DNA of 64,000 nucleotides from an uncultured Mycobacteriaceae bacterium (GTDB lineage: Bacteria > Actinomycetota > Actinomycetes > Mycobacteriales > Mycobacteriaceae), in assembly GCA_902826815.1 (NCBI GenBank), contig CADEGF010000006.1, positions 1-64,000 of the forward strand. Direction: 5' to 3'. Shown piece by piece: positions 37,577 to 46,678 of the stretch. The notes below the pieces were generated by a model. That model was not told where the DNA came from and ran no database searches. It worked only from the letters and a program-made list of their open reading frames with translations. A program made the position numbers and the translations under genes. The first letter of the stretch is position 1. Each line of letters begins with the position of its first letter.

Positions 37577-38953
37577 GTGGTGGATCTGTGTCGAGTGACA
37601 GTGCTAACGGATCGGTTGGATACGTCAGCGGCGGTGGATCTCGCACTGCCCGCGCGGATGGAGCTCGGCGAGATGATGCCGTCCGTTGTCGATCTGGTCG
37701 GCGGGCAACCCAATGCGGGACCGACAGGTCTCGCCGAGTGCTGGACGCTGTCTCGGCTGGGTGGTTCGGTGCTGGATGAGTCGATGACGCTGGACGAGAA
37801 CGGTGTTCGTGACGGAGACCACCTGCTGCTATCGGCCGAGGTTCCGGCTCCAGCGCCGGATTTCAACGATCTGAGCGGCTACGTGGTCGATGCATCGGCC
37901 TGGGCTGGTCGTTACGCCGGTTGGTCGCAGCGGCTGGGCCTTTTTGCGTGGGTGTGGTCGGCGGGACTCGGCGCTGCGACTCTCGTCTGGCCGAACCAGG
38001 ACGCCCAGAGCAATCGCGCTGTCACCGCCGCGATCGTCGCCGTCGCGGCGATGGTCGCGACCGTCGTCGCGAACCATATCGACTCCGAACCGCTCGTCAC
38101 TGTGTCCCTGGGCGCGACGGCTGTCGTGTTCGGTGCGTTGGCCGGATACCTGATGGTGCCCGGCGGTCCGACGCCGCCGAACCTCTTTCTCGCTGCGGCC
38201 ATCTGCTCGGCGGTCGCGACGGTGTTGATTCACGCCGCGTATCGCGGTTCGGCGCTGTTCATCGCGATCACGACGCTGTCGATGATGGTGGCGGTTGTCG
38301 CCGCCTCCGCGACGATCTGGCCGATCCCGACGGCGACTATCGGAGCCGCGCTCGCCAGCGTCTCTCTGGCCATGCTGGGCGTGGCGGCCAAGCTGTCCGT
38401 CTTCGTGACCGGGTTGTCTCCGCGGATTCCAACTGCAGCCGATGAACCTGACGACGATGAGCCCGTTCCCGCGACCGTGGGTCCCGTGCGAGCGCAACGC
38501 GGCCACCAGGTGTTGACGGGTCTGCTGACCGGATTCTCGCTCTCTGCGGCACTGGGCACCGTCTTGGTGATCACCGACCTGCCCGGTGAGAGCACATGGA
38601 ATCGCATCGCCTTCGCGGGTGTCGTATCGATCGCGTTGATCATCCGGGTGGGTCAGCAACGCGGGGCCACCCGATCGACCGCCCTGCTTCTTGCTGGATT
38701 GATCAGTGCAAGTGCAGCTTTCACGTCGGCAGTCATTTCGGCGCCGCAGCACGCCATCTGGTTCTGCATGGTCGCCGTCGCTGCCGGTTCGGTCGCGCTG
38801 TGCCTGACGCGCGCGCACCTCGGATCACGGTTGAGTCCATTCACACGGCGCGGATTCGAAGCGACGGAGTATCTCGTGCTTGCGGCCGTAGTGCCGATGG
38901 CGTGCTGGGTCAGCGGCGTATTCGGTCTGGTTCGCGGGCTGAGCCTGACGTGA
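37577..38953 (+). CDS. eccD4: ESX-4 membrane channel protein EccD4
   Basis: A 458-residue integral membrane component. Residues 1-90 form a ubiquitin-like domain (CRVTVLTDRLDTSAAVDLAL, then ENGVRDGDHLLLSAE), followed by about 11 hydrophobic segments from residue 120 on. EccD dimers form the bulk of the T7SS membrane ring. GTG at 37577 starts it; a second GTG directly follows. A 110-nt region separates it from divergent eccC4 and should hold both promoters. Its stop overlaps mycP4 as GTGA. Confidence 0.94.
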   Translation: MVDLCRVTVLTDRLDTSAAVDLALPARMELGEMMPSVVDLVGGQPNAGPTGLAECWTLSRLGGSVLDESMTLDENGVRDGDHLLLSAEVPAPAPDFNDLSGYVVDASAWAGRYAGWSQRLGLFAWVWSAGLGAATLVWPNQDAQSNRAVTAAIVAVAAMVATVVANHIDSEPLVTVSLGATAVVFGALAGYLMVPGGPTPPNLFLAAAICSAVATVLIHAAYRGSALFIAITTLSMMVAVVAASATIWPIPTATIGAALASVSLAMLGVAAKLSVFVTGLSPRIPTAADEPDDDEPVPATVGPVRAQRGHQVLTGLLTGFSLSAALGTVLVITDLPGESTWNRIAFAGVVSIALIIRVGQQRGATRSTALLLAGLISASAAFTSAVISAPQHAIWFCMVAVAAGSVALCLTRAHLGSRLSPFTRRGFEATEYLVLAAVVPMACWVSGVFGLVRGLSLT

Positions 38954-40341
38954 CTTCTCGATCGGCGCGTGTCGCAGGCGCAATCATGCTGGCGTCCGCC
39001 TCAGTGTGGATGTCACCACTTGCGGCGGCTGTCACCCCGCCCTTGGTCGACGATTCGCGTCTACCTGATCCGCGGCCACCCGCTCCACCAGAGAAAACCG
39101 AGCAACGGCAGGCTTGCCTGGTCTCTGCCCCGGCACACGACGGACGCGCTGCCGGCGACCAGCTCGATGTTCTCGACCTGCCGCAGGTCTGGCCGCTCAG
39201 TCGGGGCGCAGGCCAGACCGTCGCCGTCATCGACACCGGAGTGGCGCGCCACCGCCTGCTGCCTCATCTGATACCTGGAGGTGATTACGTCTACACCGGC
39301 GACGGTACCGACGACTGCGATGGGCACGGAACGATCGTCGCCGGCATCATCGGTGCCGCCGAGGACCCAACGGGCGGTACGGGATTCAGCGGCATCGCGC
39401 CCGACGCAACCATCATCGGCATCCGGCAGTCGAGTGTGAAGTTCGCGCCCGCAGGCCAGTCGACTCCCGGCTTCGGCGATGTCGACACGCTGGCGGAAGC
39501 GGTGCGGACCGCCGCCGACATGGGCGCCTCGGTCATCAACGTGTCGTCCATCGCCTGCGTTTCGGCGGCCGCCGATCTCGACGATCGAGCCCTCGGTGCA
39601 GCGCTTGCGTATGCGGTGGACGTCAAGAATGTCGTAGTGGTCGCGGCAGCCGGAAACGTCGGCGGACTGGGCCAGTGCCCTGATCAGAATCCGCCCGCGG
39701 ACCCCGCGCGTCCCGGCCAACCCGACTGGGGTTCGGTGAAAGTCGTCGTGACCCCGGCCTGGTACGACGACTACGTACTGACAGTCGGCTCGGTCGATGC
39801 GCGGGGTGCGCCATCTCAGTTCACGCTCGGCGGGCCGTGGGTGGATGTGGCGGCTCCGGGTGAGGGCGTCGTATCGCTCGACGCCGACGGCGAAGGGCTG
39901 ACCGATTCGCTTCCGGTCCTTGAGAATCCCATGCCGATCGTGGGGACGAGCTACGCAGCGCCCGTGGTGAGTGGAATCGCGGCGCTCGTGCGAGCACGAT
40001 CACCGCATCTGACCGCGCGGCAGGTGATGCAACGCATCAAGGAGACCGCGCACCGTCCCCCGTCGGGCTGGGATCCGTTCGTCGGAAACGGCGTGGTCGA
40101 CGCCCTTGCCGCGGTCAGCGGTGGCACCGCAACCACGAACATGATCGTGCCGACCAACAAGTCGGCGGCCGGCGTCGATGGTCCAGCCTCGCCTGCTGCC
40201 AAACCAGCGCCGGACCAGAGCGGGCGGCGCATCGCATTCGGCGGTGCAGGCGTGTGCGTCGCGGTGGTGGCCGCCGTCGTCGCAATGACAGCTTCCCTCG
40301 GTCGGTTACGGCGGCAGGGCGACACTGTCTCGCACGATTAG
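38950..40341 (+). CDS. mycP4: ESX-4 mycosin protease MycP4
   Basis: A 463-residue subtilisin-like membrane-anchored serine protease. Signal peptide residues about 1-30 (VAGAIMLASASVWMSPLAAA); catalytic D near 94 in VAVIDTGV, H near 124 in DGHGT, S near 333 in GTSYAAP; the C-terminus holds a membrane anchor (GVCVAVVAAVVAMTASLG) and a short cytosolic tail. Mycosins stabilise the ESX complex in the periplasm. GTG at 38950 overlaps the eccD4 stop. Its last 36 nt overlap the convergent eccB4 gene. Confidence 0.95.
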   Translation: MTSRSARVAGAIMLASASVWMSPLAAAVTPPLVDDSRLPDPRPPAPPEKTEQRQACLVSAPAHDGRAAGDQLDVLDLPQVWPLSRGAGQTVAVIDTGVARHRLLPHLIPGGDYVYTGDGTDDCDGHGTIVAGIIGAAEDPTGGTGFSGIAPDATIIGIRQSSVKFAPAGQSTPGFGDVDTLAEAVRTAADMGASVINVSSIACVSAAADLDDRALGAALAYAVDVKNVVVVAAAGNVGGLGQCPDQNPPADPARPGQPDWGSVKVVVTPAWYDDYVLTVGSVDARGAPSQFTLGGPWVDVAAPGEGVVSLDADGEGLTDSLPVLENPMPIVGTSYAAPVVSGIAALVRARSPHLTARQVMQRIKETAHRPPSGWDPFVGNGVVDALAAVSGGTATTNMIVPTNKSAAGVDGPASPAAKPAPDQSGRRIAFGGAGVCVAVVAAVVAMTASLGRLRRQGDTVSHD

Positions 40342-41688
40342 CGCACTGTCCCTGTTCAGTTCGGGACCGCGAGGTAACCGGGACAGAAGCGGCCATGGGG
40401 CCGCAACCGGATCACCCTGTAAGCCGAGAACCTTCGCCGTGTCCTCGTCCCGGATGCCGAAAAGCACTCCGCCATCGGTGACGAGATAGAGCGGACCGGA
40501 GCCGTCACTCTCGCGGGCCAACGACGCCGCCCGCACGTAAGCGCTTCGCCCTGACGGCATCACGACGCTGTCGATTGCGGGGCCCTCGCCATCGCCCTGC
40601 GCCAGCGCTGTCGGGCTTGCGTCGGTCGGCAGCGAATCACCCAACCACAGAACGGTTCTTGGCCCATCCGGCAGCCACCCCGCGCACAGCGCGCCGCCGT
40701 CGCGAGCGCCCAGGATCCTGCCTGCGCGCCGGGGATACGTCGACACTGGAAGCGATTCGACGCTCGCGGATCCACTTATGGCGCCGGGTGAGACGGCCGG
40801 GATGTCGCGACCGCCCTGCGCGTCGAGCGAACGAATGAGGTTCGCCGCGACTTCGCCGATGCGCTGAACGCCGTCGGCCAGCACGACGAAGTAGTCGTCG
40901 GAATCCAGTCCCGTCACTCGAAGCACCGTCCCGACCTGCACGCCGCCGATGGCGCTGGGCAGGCCCGCGCCGGGTATGTGAGGCGCGGCGATGGGCGGCG
41001 CTTCGGGAATGGCGTCAAGAAGCGACCTCGAGACGGGGTGCGGCTCGACACCGTCCAGCCGCAGGGCCCACACGACGCCGGGGTTGCGCAGATCGACCTC
41101 TGCCCGCCGGCCGTCGTACAGCAGGTACGTCGTCGCAGCGCCCTCCGAGCGGGCAGAAACCAGAACGCTCGGTTGGCGGTCGTCGCGCACGAGTTCGTCT
41201 GACCGACCCGCGATCACCGTGGTGGTCGTGTCGTCGCAGATCGTCCAGGCGGATTCCTCGACGGACAGCGGCTTGGCGATGACGGCGGGCGCGCCCGGGA
41301 TACCCAACAGCGGGCCGCGCTTTTCACTGTCGATGCGGGCCGCGTTGACCGTCTGCGGATTCGTGGGGCTGCCTGCGACCAAATGCGCCGACGCCAGGTT
41401 CAGGACTGGATGCAATGTATCGCCGACGCGGACGTAGAGTGCTCCGGATTCGCGGGCCATCACGATGGCGGCATCGCCCACTGCGGCATCGGGCCGCAGG
41501 AAAGCCAGGATCGCGCATATTGCGACCGCGACGACCGCAAGAACGCAGCCGGCGATGAACGAAAGCGACTGCGCCCGCATCGGATCGTTGCGCATGCTGA
41601 TGTCGCCGCGCAGCAGCGCGTGTTCCATCCTGCGCACCAGAAATCTGTACCCGCTGACTTGCAGCCGGGTAGTCGGTTGACGAGCCAT
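40306..41688 (-). CDS. eccB4: ESX-4 core component EccB4
   Basis: A 460-residue T7SS core protein. ARQPTTRLQVSGYRFLVRRM then EHALLRGDISM is the typical EccB N-terminus; one membrane segment lies near residues 42-65 (SFIAGCVLAVVAVAICAILA). The periplasmic part carries the EccB repeats (LYVRVGDTLHPVLNLASAHL, LGIPGAPAVI, YFVVLADGVQRIGEVAANLI). ATG at 41688 has GGGGGAG immediately upstream. Its 3' end overlaps mycP4 by 36 nt in convergent orientation. Confidence 0.94.
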   Translation of the reverse strand: MARQPTTRLQVSGYRFLVRRMEHALLRGDISMRNDPMRAQSLSFIAGCVLAVVAVAICAILAFLRPDAAVGDAAIVMARESGALYVRVGDTLHPVLNLASAHLVAGSPTNPQTVNAARIDSEKRGPLLGIPGAPAVIAKPLSVEESAWTICDDTTTTVIAGRSDELVRDDRQPSVLVSARSEGAATTYLLYDGRRAEVDLRNPGVVWALRLDGVEPHPVSRSLLDAIPEAPPIAAPHIPGAGLPSAIGGVQVGTVLRVTGLDSDDYFVVLADGVQRIGEVAANLIRSLDAQGGRDIPAVSPGAISGSASVESLPVSTYPRRAGRILGARDGGALCAGWLPDGPRTVLWLGDSLPTDASPTALAQGDGEGPAIDSVVMPSGRSAYVRAASLARESDGSGPLYLVTDGGVLFGIRDEDTAKVLGLQGDPVAAPWPLLSRLPRGPELNRDSALIVRDSVALPP

Positions 41689-41750
41689 ACTCCCCCGGCG
41701 CCAAGCCTAATGTCGCTCAGGGGGTAGGGCTTTCACCAGTTTCGGGCGAT

Positions 41751-41807
41751 CGAGACTGCACTCAGGCCGGACGCTTCTCGAACTTTCGCGCCAGGAGTGC
41801 AGTCTCG
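41751..41807. repeat. 57-nt intergenic palindrome, copy 2
   Basis: CGAGACTGCACTC (41751-41763) pairs perfectly with GAGTGCAGTCTCG (41795-41807) around a 31-nt spacer that can pair further. It lies just past the stop of the PE-PPE gene and upstream of eccB4 (both minus). Same length and arm pattern as 23523-23579: CGARAYTGCACTCAGG at one end, TCTCGAA in the loop. Confidence 0.7.
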
Positions 41808-41819
41808 ATGCGTTAGGTC

Positions 41820-43304
41820 CTACTCGGTGTCGTCGCCAGCAGCGGAATTGTTGTCGTCCTTGCCGCCGAGGGCCTTCTTCACCGTGCCCGAGACGGCCTT
41901 GACGACGTCTCGCACCGGATGGAAGTCCTTCAACGCCTTCTGCAGCGGACGGTTCGAGTTCGATCCAACCGCAGCACTGTTCTCGCCTGGCTTGGCGAAG
42001 AGGCCCAGTCGCAGGTCAGGTGTGCCCAGCTTCGTCGTCGTCGCAGTCTGAAGGACGGACTGGTTCGTGCCGCCCGTGTCCGACAGGGTGGTCAGCGTTT
42101 GCGGCCCCTGTCCTGCCGGCGGCGGCAGCGGTGTGCGGCCCGGTGTCAACGCCATGTTGATGCCCTCGGGAATGTCGTTGACCAGATCCACCGCGGTCTT
42201 GATGGGGTTGAAGGTTTTCGGCGGAAGGATCGTTCCCGGCTGCGGATTCGCGTAATTCGAACGGTCGTAACCGGTTTCGATAAGCGTTTGCGTTGCGGGA
42301 GATAGCAGGTCGGTGATCGGCACGATCAGCGCTGATGTGCCCGTCGCATCACCAAGGTCGACGAACGGCTGGAATATCGGCAGGTACTTGGCCGGAAGCG
42401 TGACATAGATCGTGTCACTACCATCCACATGCTGGCAGTACGTCTCCGCACTGCAGTCAGCCTGCGCTGCCGTGACCGCATCCTGGATCTCCTGCGGGGT
42501 GTAGCCATACGGCGTCTCCGTGCTCGGGTCGTCGCCGTCAGGCGTGAGGTAGGTGCCGTGCACGTATTGGAAGCCGGCAACCGCATTGGCGAGTGCCAAT
42601 GGATTGGCCAACCATTGCGGGAAGTCGACGACGCCGTCGTACATCAACGCGAAGTCGGTGGCGCAGATTCGATCGCCGTCATCACACGTATCAGTCAGTG
42701 TTGGATCGCCGAACTGCGCGTCAAGGATGGGGACATTGCCGAGGAAAGCCAGCCGCTCGAAGAGCCCACCGCTCGGACGCTGGGGGTTGCCGATGAAGAA
42801 GTAGTCGGTCAGCGGTTCGCCGGCTGCGTCGGGGTGAGTGTTCTTGAAATTGCTGGCGACCGTGGCGCCCTGCGAGTATCCGAAGATCGTCACGTGATCA
42901 GTTGCCGGGACCAGGTCGTAAGCGTCGGTCAGATGCTCGAGGCCCTGACCCACCGACACGTTCCACTTCTGACCCTCGAGTCCGCCCCAGCCCGGCAGTG
43001 GGATCGGCCAGAAGGTGGCGTAGTACTTGACGCCGGTATGAGCGGGACAGTCCGCCACAGGTGTCTCGGCGCAGCCGCCACCTGGGTTGACGTAATAGTC
43101 CATCGCGTTGTTGAGGTAGTTGTTCGGCACATAGGGGTCGGGCGTACCCGTGCCGGGCACGATGATCGCCTGAAACGCGGACAGCCCGAGGGATGCGGTG
43201 ACGGCCGTCGTCAGCGACTGCATCACGCCGATGACCAGTGCGGCCAAGGCCGTCAGGATCGCAAGAATCATTGACCTTGCTAACGATCGGGTCTTGTTCC
43301 GCAT
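41820..43304 (-). CDS. PE-PPE-domain serine hydrolase, secreted
   Basis: A 494-residue protein with an N-terminal signal or anchor (SMILAILTALAALVIGVMQS) and then an alpha/beta hydrolase of the PE-PPE domain type (PF08237-like). AIIVPGTGTPDPYVPNNYL, the nucleophile elbow FGYSQGATVAS, and DFFIGNPQRPSGG-like segments are typical. No PE or PPE N-terminus is present. The C-terminal 130 residues are Pro/Thr/Ser-rich and low complexity. Likely cell-envelope lipase, esterase or acyltransferase. ATG at 43304 has GAGGAG about 7 nt upstream. It begins the block absent from the M. tuberculosis ESX-4 surroundings. Confidence 0.85.
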   Translation of the reverse strand: MRNKTRSLARSMILAILTALAALVIGVMQSLTTAVTASLGLSAFQAIIVPGTGTPDPYVPNNYLNNAMDYYVNPGGGCAETPVADCPAHTGVKYYATFWPIPLPGWGGLEGQKWNVSVGQGLEHLTDAYDLVPATDHVTIFGYSQGATVASNFKNTHPDAAGEPLTDYFFIGNPQRPSGGLFERLAFLGNVPILDAQFGDPTLTDTCDDGDRICATDFALMYDGVVDFPQWLANPLALANAVAGFQYVHGTYLTPDGDDPSTETPYGYTPQEIQDAVTAAQADCSAETYCQHVDGSDTIYVTLPAKYLPIFQPFVDLGDATGTSALIVPITDLLSPATQTLIETGYDRSNYANPQPGTILPPKTFNPIKTAVDLVNDIPEGINMALTPGRTPLPPPAGQGPQTLTTLSDTGGTNQSVLQTATTTKLGTPDLRLGLFAKPGENSAAVGSNSNRPLQKALKDFHPVRDVVKAVSGTVKKALGGKDDNNSAAGDDTE

Positions 43305-43408
43305 CAGCGCTCCTCGCCTCGGTTCCCCGAGGAATCCTGCCACTGGGACGCCTTGCGTATGGGCAGAACCGAGCAAACTATCAAGCGTGACAAATTATCG
43401 GGAGATGC

Positions 43409-44461
43409 CTAGCGCCACCTTGACCATACGTACGGCACCAGCGACCGAAGAAAGTCGAGGTCGGATCCGGGCTCGGCGTCGGCGAACGCCTCCTCGAAGT
43501 ACTCCTCGGCCACTAACAGGATTCCCTCGGCATATTCACCGGCGAAGGTGATGCTGCCGTAGTCATCCATCAGTACCCGAATCTTGGTGACGAGTTCCGG
43601 CGTCCGCTCACCGCGCGTCAGACCGAGATACTCGCGTACTAGAGCAAAGTCATCGCCAGTTGCATTCGACATTAAATGCATCAGCGGCAGCGTGCGCTTG
43701 CCCTCGTAGATGTCGCCAAGGATCTCTTTGCCGTACGTCCGCTCGTTCCCGACCAGATTGAGCAAGTCGTCGCGGATCTGGAAGGCGGCACCGAAGTGAA
43801 AGCCGAAACGCACCAACGGGCCCGGATCTGCCGTGCCCTTCGATCCGACGATCGCGCCGACTCGAAGCGGATGAATCGTGGTGTACCAACACGTTTTGTG
43901 CATGATGAGCTCGAGGTAGTTCGACGGCCCAAGGCCCTCCACGTCGTCTAACTGCCAACCAGCCTCTGTCGCTTGCCCTTCCAGAGTCCGCAGCGCCATC
44001 ATGTCGAACTCGGCCCACACCTGGTCTGCTATTTCCTGATCGAACCGACGGGTCGCACGCCGCAGAACCTGGCCGGCGATGACGGCGAGGCCGTCTCCCG
44101 CGTTCAGCGCCGCCGCCGTTCCGTGGGTTGCGGACAAAGTCGGCCTGCCCCTGCGCATCTCGCTTCCATCGGCGACGTCATCGTGCACGAGAAACGCGTT
44201 GTGCATCATCTCGATCGCCACGGCGACGCCGAGAAGATCCTCGGTGTCGCCGCCGAACGCGCGACCAGTCGACAGGCAGAGTGCCGGCCGCAACGCCTTG
44301 CCCGGCCGTGACGGATACTCCCGCATCGGCGCATACAGCCAACGCACCGGTTCCCCGTCGGGTATCGCGTCCAGCATCGCTCGACGGACGACCTTGCCCA
44401 CCTCGCGCAGGCGGTCCTCGACACCGGCAATCGGGTCGGCCCGATCCGCGGTATCGGTCAT
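43409..44461 (-). CDS. Polyprenyl diphosphate synthase family protein
   Basis: A 350-residue trans-isoprenyl diphosphate synthase. First aspartate-rich motif DDVAD at residues 94-98 followed by GSEMRRGRPT; second motif region QIRDDLLN at about 228-235, where the last Asp of DDxxD is Asn. GKALRPALCL near 55 is the IPP-binding lysine/arginine region. It should condense IPP with an allylic diphosphate; chain length cannot be read. ATG at 44461 overlaps the upstream gene's stop as ATGA. It is one of several likely prenyl synthases in such a genome, and its coupling to an unknown protein suggests a dedicated pathway. Confidence 0.88.
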   Translation of the reverse strand: MTDTADRADPIAGVEDRLREVGKVVRRAMLDAIPDGEPVRWLYAPMREYPSRPGKALRPALCLSTGRAFGGDTEDLLGVAVAIEMMHNAFLVHDDVADGSEMRRGRPTLSATHGTAAALNAGDGLAVIAGQVLRRATRRFDQEIADQVWAEFDMMALRTLEGQATEAGWQLDDVEGLGPSNYLELIMHKTCWYTTIHPLRVGAIVGSKGTADPGPLVRFGFHFGAAFQIRDDLLNLVGNERTYGKEILGDIYEGKRTLPLMHLMSNATGDDFALVREYLGLTRGERTPELVTKIRVLMDDYGSITFAGEYAEGILLVAEEYFEEAFADAEPGSDLDFLRSLVPYVWSRWR

Positions 44462-45153
44462 CAGTCCGGAGGCCGAATGGTGACGGTCACTGGAATCGCG
44501 AGGTCGGGGAAGCCTTCGGCCATCAGGGTTCCGCAGTAACGCGCGGGCGGAACCTCCTGGTCGACAAGGACCTTGATCGAAACTCCACGGCTGGAACGTC
44601 CTGGCATTGGCACCGTTTCGGGATCGAATTGGATTGCCGCTGAACTGATCACGTGTCCGTCGTGAGCGAGGAGTTCGCTGCACCGCAGCCGGACGTCGCC
44701 CATGTTTCCCAAGCCTCTGTTGTGCAGCCAGACCTCTCCCCTTGCACAGCCAGGGGAGCCGGATTCCAAGTCGAGCGCCCCTTGAGCCTCGGCTTTCTCC
44801 AGATCGAGCCGGGCCGGGCCTTCGCGGGTCTCATCCACCAGCTGCGTCGAACCCCGAATGAATTGATCCGTCATGGACAACCACGACCGCAGAATCGGTT
44901 CGATAACCGCACCATCGGCTTTGTCGCCATTACTGTCCGCTGACGACGATTCAACCGGAGGAGCCTTCGAATGTTTCGCACCGTTACCGTTCGGGCTCGC
45001 CATCCGGACGAATCGATCGACCAATTCGCTTGCCGCGCGGAAACCTTCGGCTTGGATAGCCGTCAGCCGACGAGCGTTCGCCTCTGGATCCAGGATCGAC
45101 GCGAAGAACAGGTCTGCGAAGTTGCCATTATCACCAATTTCGCGTTCTGACAC
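44461..45153 (-). CDS. Unknown protein, helical N-terminus and beta-sandwich-like C-terminus
   Basis: A 230-residue protein I do not recognise. Residues 1-50 are helical (NFADLFFASILDPEANARRL then TAIQAEGFRAASELVDRF), 50-80 form a polar linker, and about 115-230 look beta-rich and Ig-like (EVWLHNRGLGNMGDVRLRCS, then RYCGTLMAEGFPDLAIPVTV). Two or three cysteines lie in the C-terminal part. GTG at 45153 has GGAGG about 8 nt upstream. It shares its 82-nt upstream region with the divergent plus-strand operon and overlaps the prenyl synthase by ATGA, so the two are made together. Confidence 0.68.
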   Translation of the reverse strand: MSEREIGDNGNFADLFFASILDPEANARRLTAIQAEGFRAASELVDRFVRMASPNGNGAKHSKAPPVESSSADSNGDKADGAVIEPILRSWLSMTDQFIRGSTQLVDETREGPARLDLEKAEAQGALDLESGSPGCARGEVWLHNRGLGNMGDVRLRCSELLAHDGHVISSAAIQFDPETVPMPGRSSRGVSIKVLVDQEVPPARYCGTLMAEGFPDLAIPVTVTIRPPD

Positions 45154-45235
45154 GGCATCCGCCTCCCCCGAATAAAGCCCTGCTGACGTCAATTTATGAA
45201 GGTATGCTAGGCGCATTCTCGGGGCAGGAGGGGAA
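45154..45235. promoter_or_regulatory. Divergent promoter region of the isoprenoid-linked gene set
   Basis: An 82-nt gap between two divergent starts. On the plus side GGAGGGGAA precedes ATG 45236 and TATGCT (45203-45208) is a candidate -10 box; no convincing -35 is seen. On the minus side GGAGG lies before GTG 45153. AT-rich AATTTATGAA at 45191-45200 is the only AT-rich spot. Bidirectional control of both operons is likely. Confidence 0.45.
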
Positions 45236-46678
45236 ATGAGTGCACTGGGTTCGCTCTTGACGCTCTATGGGGCACTCGACACGGCCGTCCAGGAAGCCGA
45301 CGATCCCCTGGTCCTCCAGACTGTGGACCGTTTCCTCCCAGGCGCCAGCACCCATGCGGGGTGGTCGGAGGAGATTCGCAGGTTCCTCTCGACCGAAGAA
45401 AACCAATTCCAGACCACGGGCGATATCGGAGAAGACGTCAGCCTGGCGCTGAACGGAATCACGACGCCGCTCGCCGGGGAACCGCCGCTGTCCATACCCA
45501 TGAAGTCGAGGATGGTCTACATCCTCGGTGCGCTCACCCATATCGAGGCCGCCAAGTCGGATACCAGGAACCGGCCGGGGTTCATCGACGCACTAACCAT
45601 CGCGCAGCCGCCCGACACTTCGGTGCGTGAACAGCGCCAACTCGCCGAAGAACTTCTGACCGCACTGACGTTGAACTTCACCGGCTGGCAGGACTGGGAC
45701 GAGATCACCGCACTTTCCGACCTGCTCGATCCACTGATTGCCGATGTGCCACTGTGTATCCCGGCAGTCGTCAAGGTCGAAGGGTACGACTGCGTCGTGA
45801 TCGACGCGATCCTGACATCGTCCACGGTCAAGTTCAAGAATTTGAAGGACGTGGTCGACGCACTCAACTGGCCGAAGGCCTACCCGAGCTTCTTCTGCTC
45901 CGTGACAGACCTCGGGCTGCGCACGGATAAGTGGCGCGGGATCCTCGAACGCGCGGGACTCTGCCACGACAACTCCTACATCCTCAAGACGCCGCTGAAG
46001 TACATCAAGAGCGCGCCGAGCAATATCACCGCGACCCTCGACTATGACCTCATCGAAAAGAACCCGGTCAATGCCATGGCGCTGGGTGGCGACGGCAAAG
46101 TGCTCGTCGACAAGGGCTACATCAATATGCGGTGTACCTCCGACGGCCTCGATCCGGACAAGCCCGGCGTGTGGGTGCGGACCAGAAAGGTCGCGCACGT
46201 CACGGGACTCTCGCCCTACGCCCAAGCCAAGTTCCTGTGCATCTGCGGATACGGCTACGCCGCCGCCGAGATGATCTTCGGCGCAGCAGAGGACGTGGAG
46301 GACCACCCCGGCGACTACCGTCCGTGGTCCGATGACCCGCTGAAGGACGCCGACGAATTGGAGAGCGACATGGAAGATGCCAAAGCCGGCGCACCTGCGC
46401 CCGTCGGTCCGGGCGAACCGCCTCCTCCTCCGAACATGGACGCCGTCACGAAGATCGTCAAGAAGTGGAAGGACTGTGTCGACCTCCTGACGACGACGCA
46501 TCTTGACCTGACCGGCAAGTGGTTGGCCGGACAACTGAGCTACGGCGAGTTGGCGAAGACCGGCGCCCAAGTCGGCGCAAAAATCGGCAGCGATCCGTGG
46601 CTGCTGCTCCACGAGTTGACCCAGGCACCGAAGCCGGGTCCGACACCGCCGGGCCCCGTAGAGGGAGGTGGCCCATGA
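45236..46678 (+). CDS. Unknown 480-residue protein
   Basis: I do not recognise the family. No signal peptide or membrane segment. Residues 1-170 are helical. Residues 180-345 are richer in strands and cysteine (YPSFFCSVTDLG, ERAGLCHDNSYILKTPLKYI, KVLVDKGYINMRCTSDG, VWVRTRKVAHVTGLSPYAQA, KFLCICGYGYAAAEMIFGAA), which could be a lipid- or ligand-binding domain; that is a guess. An acidic/proline linker (GPGEPPPPPN) precedes a helical C-terminus ending in PGPTPPGP. ATG at 45236 has a strong GGAGG. First gene of a four-gene operon with 4-nt overlaps. Confidence 0.7.
   Translation: MSALGSLLTLYGALDTAVQEADDPLVLQTVDRFLPGASTHAGWSEEIRRFLSTEENQFQTTGDIGEDVSLALNGITTPLAGEPPLSIPMKSRMVYILGALTHIEAAKSDTRNRPGFIDALTIAQPPDTSVREQRQLAEELLTALTLNFTGWQDWDEITALSDLLDPLIADVPLCIPAVVKVEGYDCVVIDAILTSSTVKFKNLKDVVDALNWPKAYPSFFCSVTDLGLRTDKWRGILERAGLCHDNSYILKTPLKYIKSAPSNITATLDYDLIEKNPVNAMALGGDGKVLVDKGYINMRCTSDGLDPDKPGVWVRTRKVAHVTGLSPYAQAKFLCICGYGYAAAEMIFGAAEDVEDHPGDYRPWSDDPLKDADELESDMEDAKAGAPAPVGPGEPPPPPNMDAVTKIVKKWKDCVDLLTTTHLDLTGKWLAGQLSYGELAKTGAQVGAKIGSDPWLLLHELTQAPKPGPTPPGPVEGGGP

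Noticed and set aside
45236-46678. Family 2 encapsulin shell next to a prenyl synthase
   Set aside because: Length and prenyl-synthase linkage suggested it, but I see no cNMP-binding insertion or encapsulin N-terminal arm in the sequence.
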